A stretch of 8,539 nucleotides of DNA, taken from Synergistales bacterium Syner_01 (lineage in GTDB: Bacteria > Synergistota > Synergistia > Synergistales > Aminobacteriaceae). The position numbers were made by a program, and so were the translations under genes. The notes under the pieces are model-generated. The model had not been told where the DNA came from. It did no database searches and saw nothing but the letters and a program-made list of their open reading frames with translations. The stretch covers positions 1 to 8,539 of the forward strand of contig LVBO01000358.1 of NCBI GenBank assembly GCA_001604435.1. The letters run 5' to 3'. Shown here piece after piece: positions 6,188-8,539 of the stretch; within the stretch, counting starts at the first letter, position 1; every line of letters starts with the position of its first letter.

Positions 6188-7453
6188 ATGTCCATCGGCG
6201 AAGCGAAGGAAGCCTTCTCCCGCGATACGCAGGACGTCCCGCAGCAGCGCCCGGCGCATGGGCGGGCGTCCGGCCCCTTGCTCGTCTTTATTCTGAGCGA
6301 CTCGATACGCGGACACCTTTCGCAAAGCAGGGGCATCGCCGGGTGGCTCTCGCGCTTCACCGGCGCCGACATCGTCGAGATCGACGTTCCGAGGATCACG
6401 GGAAAACGGCGGGTGGAGCTGCTCAAGGTGAAAGGGCGCCGACTGCCGAAGATGAACTCTTGCGACATCCTTGTCTGGCTGGACGAGACGGGAGGTTCCG
6501 CGCTTTTCGACACGATGAAGCGCGAACTCGCCTCCCGCAAGCTCACCGGCAAGGACGCGCTCTTCCTCGCCGCGGGAGGGAGCGCCGCGCCGTTCGCTCT
6601 CGCGCTCGCGAAGATGACGCGGGGCAAGTCGTGCGTTCTGATGACGCCCTCGGCGCTCGGCACGGCGCCCTTCGATTTCGCCGTGGTCCCGGCGCACGAC
6701 CGCCCGAAGCTCACTCCCAACCTGCTGGCGACCCTGGGCGCGCCCAACGCGATCTTCCCCGACGAACTGGAGCGGAAAGGGTGGGAGCTTGCCGAACTCT
6801 ATCCTCCCGTGGAGAGCGCGGAGCGACGGTGGGGGCTCCTCGTCGGAGGGGACGACGCCAACTACGCCGTCACGGCGGACTGGGTGCGGCGTACGATCGC
6901 CCCTATCTTCTCCGCCGCCGCGAAAGAAGAAGCGGATCTCTACATCACCACGTCGCGGCGGACCACGCCCGAGGCGGAGGAAGCGCTGACGCGGCTTGCG
7001 GCCGGGCGCTCTCACGTCCGTATGCTTCTCCTCGCGTCGCGGGATGAATTCAACCCGGTCGCCGGAATGCTCGGGCTCTGCTCGCGACTCTTCGTCACCG
7101 AGGATTCCGTCTCGATGGTCTCCGAGGCTATCACCGCCGGGAGAGAGGTCTTTCTTCTGCGGACCGACAGGAAGGGGAAGCTCCGCGTCGCGTTGCAGGA
7201 TCTCACGGCGTGGCTTGTTCGAAGAAAACTCCTCCCGCCGGGGCTTCTCTGGGGAAAACCGCGTTTCGACGCCCTCTTCGACGTACTGGAACGCCGTGGA
7301 TTTCTGAAGGAGATGCAGCCTCGCGCGTTGCGGCGCTCATCCGCAGGGGGCGCGTCGCTCCACGCCGACGGCCCCGTTCTCAACGAGGCGCGACGGGCGG
7401 CGGAGTGGATCGTCGAACGGTGGGGAGAATCGGGAAAAGACAACGGAAAATAG
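6188..7453 (+). CDS. ELM1/GtrOC1 (DUF1022)-family putative glycosyltransferase
   Basis: The 421-residue protein belongs to the family Pfam calls Mito_fiss_Elm1 (formerly DUF1022), whose bacterial members are thought to be GT-B-type glycosyltransferases; the reaction is not established. Supporting motifs: ILSDSIRGHLSQSRGIAGWL (35-54) near the N-terminus, VPAHDRP (167-173), LLVGGDDANY (217-226) opening the second Rossmann-like half, TTSRRTTPEAE (254-264), and NPVAGMLG (289-296) followed by VTEDSVSMVSEA (303-314), the family's best signature. There is no signal peptide or clear membrane span, so it is probably cytosolic or peripheral. The first ~28 residues are variable and Gln/Arg-rich. The start is 4 bases after the kdsB stop behind a good GGGAG site. 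Its place directly after CMP-Kdo synthetase suggests a role in inner-core sugar transfer, possibly of Kdo itself, but that is inference. Confidence 0.88.
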   Translation: MSIGEAKEAFSRDTQDVPQQRPAHGRASGPLLVFILSDSIRGHLSQSRGIAGWLSRFTGADIVEIDVPRITGKRRVELLKVKGRRLPKMNSCDILVWLDETGGSALFDTMKRELASRKLTGKDALFLAAGGSAAPFALALAKMTRGKSCVLMTPSALGTAPFDFAVVPAHDRPKLTPNLLATLGAPNAIFPDELERKGWELAELYPPVESAERRWGLLVGGDDANYAVTADWVRRTIAPIFSAAAKEEADLYITTSRRTTPEAEEALTRLAAGRSHVRMLLLASRDEFNPVAGMLGLCSRLFVTEDSVSMVSEAITAGREVFLLRTDRKGKLRVALQDLTAWLVRRKLLPPGLLWGKPRFDALFDVLERRGFLKEMQPRALRRSSAGGASLHADGPVLNEARRAAEWIVERWGESGKDNGK

Positions 7454-7496
7454 ACGCGCGGCGCCTTCGCGCCGATAAAAGGAGCTCCTTTCTCGG
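7454..7496 (+). promoter_or_regulatory. 43-base intergenic spacer with a GC hairpin and a palindromic ribosome-binding site
   Basis: Two structures fit in this gap. First, CGGCGC (7459-7464), loop CTTC, GCGCCG (7469-7474): a 6-bp all-GC stem-loop starting 5 bases after the stop. It is followed by ATAAAA rather than a T run, so it is not a standard intrinsic terminator. Second, the perfect 14-bp palindrome AAAGGAGCTCCTTT (7478-7491), whose left half holds the AGGAG ribosome-binding site of the next gene. A terminator-like, mRNA-stabilising or translation-modulating role is possible; none is shown. Confidence 0.4.
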
Positions 7497-8539
7497 ATGA
7501 ACATACTTTTTTGCTCGGACGCCATGATCGTCGACGGCGTCACGTCGTTTGTGTTTCACCTTGCTTCCGCTCTCAGTGAAGGAGGGCATCGGGTCGCCGT
7601 CCTCGGACGGTGGGGCGGCAAGGGATTTCAATCCCGCCTTCGCGCTTTCGGCGTCGAGGTGATCTCCGTTCCCTCCCCGACGGTCGGAAACTTCTGGTTC
7701 GACAGGAAGGCGCGGGAGTTCGCGCCGGACGTCCTGGTCACCGATTCCAGGCGATCCTTCCCCCTTGCGGTGCGACTCAAACGAGCGACGGGGGCGAAAA
7801 TCTTCACCTTCTTTCTGGACGACCTTGAAAAGACCGACAAGAAGGGACGCGACGTCGATTCCTTGGTGCGCTGGAGCGACGCGTGGCTCTCCGCCGAGCC
7901 GCCGCTTCTGGAGAAGCTCGAGGAAATCCCGACGCCGTTCCCGAAATTTCTCTTCCAGCGTCCTCTCACCGGATTGCTTACCCCGACGCCGATTCCTCCG
8001 CGCGACCCGTTCAGGATTCTCTGCTTCGGCAGGATAAGCGGATACAAGTCCGCCGGGCCCTTGAAGCTGTTGCAGGAGGCGCCGACGTTGAAAAAATCCA
8101 TCCCGTCGCTCGAGATCGCCTTCGTCGGCGGAGGGTGGAGAACGTGGAATTTCCGCCTGATGGCCGTGAAGGCCAATGTTGCGGCGAGAGAGCGGTATCT
8201 TCGGATCATCGGGACGCAGACCGACCCTCGGCGCTGGTTCGAATGGGCGACACTCGTCTGCGCCGGCTCCACGTCGGCGGTCGAAGCAGTGCTGGCGCAT
8301 CGCCCGACAGTGGTCTTCTCCGGATTCTGGATCGGTCTGCTCGCGCCGGAGAAGCTTGACGAAGCCTTCGCATCCTACTTCGGAGAGCGGAGCGGTCCGT
8401 ACTATGTCCGTCGGCATTTGGAACTGATTCCTGCGGAAATACTGAGGGTCTATAACGAGTGGCAGAACGAGAGAATTGAACGCGACGTCGCTGAAGTGCG
8501 CGCCGCGGTGGAGCCCCGTTTCAGGCGGGAGGATGCGGC
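7497..8539 (+). CDS. GT-B glycosyltransferase (GT4-like), 3' partial
   Basis: The frame from ATG 7497 is open for 347 codons to the window edge, so the C-terminus is missing. AGGAG at 7480-7484 precedes the start by 12 bases. The N-terminal half has the glycosyltransferase-4-like opening: a strand MNILFCS, then DGVTSFVFHLASALSEGGH (13-31), a helix typical of acceptor-side domains, and VAVLGRWGGKGF (33-44). The second half opens with RILCFGRISGYKS (173-185), then EIAFVGGGW (206-214) and STSAVEAVLAHRPTVV (258-273), the usual donor-binding segment with conserved Glu263. It is presumably cytosolic, acting at the membrane. Donor and acceptor cannot be read from sequence; context suggests a core-oligosaccharide or other surface-glycan step. 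A long antisense frame covers it but lacks any domain likeness. Confidence 0.85.
   Translation, partial: MNILFCSDAMIVDGVTSFVFHLASALSEGGHRVAVLGRWGGKGFQSRLRAFGVEVISVPSPTVGNFWFDRKAREFAPDVLVTDSRRSFPLAVRLKRATGAKIFTFFLDDLEKTDKKGRDVDSLVRWSDAWLSAEPPLLEKLEEIPTPFPKFLFQRPLTGLLTPTPIPPRDPFRILCFGRISGYKSAGPLKLLQEAPTLKKSIPSLEIAFVGGGWRTWNFRLMAVKANVAARERYLRIIGTQTDPRRWFEWATLVCAGSTSAVEAVLAHRPTVVFSGFWIGLLAPEKLDEAFASYFGERSGPYYVRRHLELIPAEILRVYNEWQNERIERDVAEVRAAVEPRFRREDA

Noticed and set aside
7459..7480. Intrinsic terminator after the ELM1-family gene
   Set aside because: The GC stem is present but is followed by ATAAAAGG instead of a run of T on the + strand.
7380..8417. A 345-codon antisense open frame over the last gene
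   Set aside because: The + strand frame shows glycosyltransferase motifs and a ribosome-binding site; the antisense product is Arg-rich and recognisable as nothing.

Overview
The window is one densely packed run of eight same-strand genes for building the inner core of lipopolysaccharide, mainly making Kdo (3-deoxy-D-manno-octulosonate) and attaching it. DNA is GC-rich throughout with no visible break in composition. There are no RNA genes, insertion sequences, CRISPR arrays or phage genes. A Kdo pathway implies a diderm (outer-membrane) bacterium. The metal-type KdsA, the two-CBS KdsD and the LpxB-related first gene suggest a non-proteobacterial diderm. Synergistota is my best guess, but this is inference only.

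Layout, all on the + strand: (1) 1-727, 3' part of an LpxB-related glycosyltransferase-fold protein cut by the left edge; (2) 772-1737, kdsA; (3) 1739-2794, kdsD/kpsF; (4) 2796-4142, waaA/kdtA, apparently starting at CTG; (5) 4139-5386, an unrecognised 415-residue protein; (6) 5383-6183, kdsB; (7) 6188-7453, an ELM1/DUF1022-family putative glycosyltransferase; (8) 7497 to the right edge, a GT-B glycosyltransferase cut by the window end. Spacings are 44, 1, 1, -4, -4, 4 and 43 bases. Genes 2-7 therefore look translationally coupled and are probably one transcript. I see no convincing promoter or terminator.

How they fit together: KdsD makes arabinose-5-phosphate, KdsA condenses it with phosphoenolpyruvate to Kdo-8-phosphate, a phosphatase (KdsC, not seen here) would release Kdo, KdsB activates it as CMP-Kdo, and WaaA transfers it to lipid A precursor. 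The flanking glycosyltransferase-type genes could work on lipid A or extend the core.

Main oddities: the unknown gene coupled on both sides between waaA and kdsB; absence of kdsC; no ATG/GTG/TTG start available for full-length WaaA; a 16-residue insertion in KdsD between two active-site residues; a GTG-started N-terminal extension on KdsA; a duplicated six-residue unit in an extra C-terminal tail of KdsB; and a palindrome covering the ribosome-binding site of the last gene. There is no gene-free stretch longer than 44 bases.
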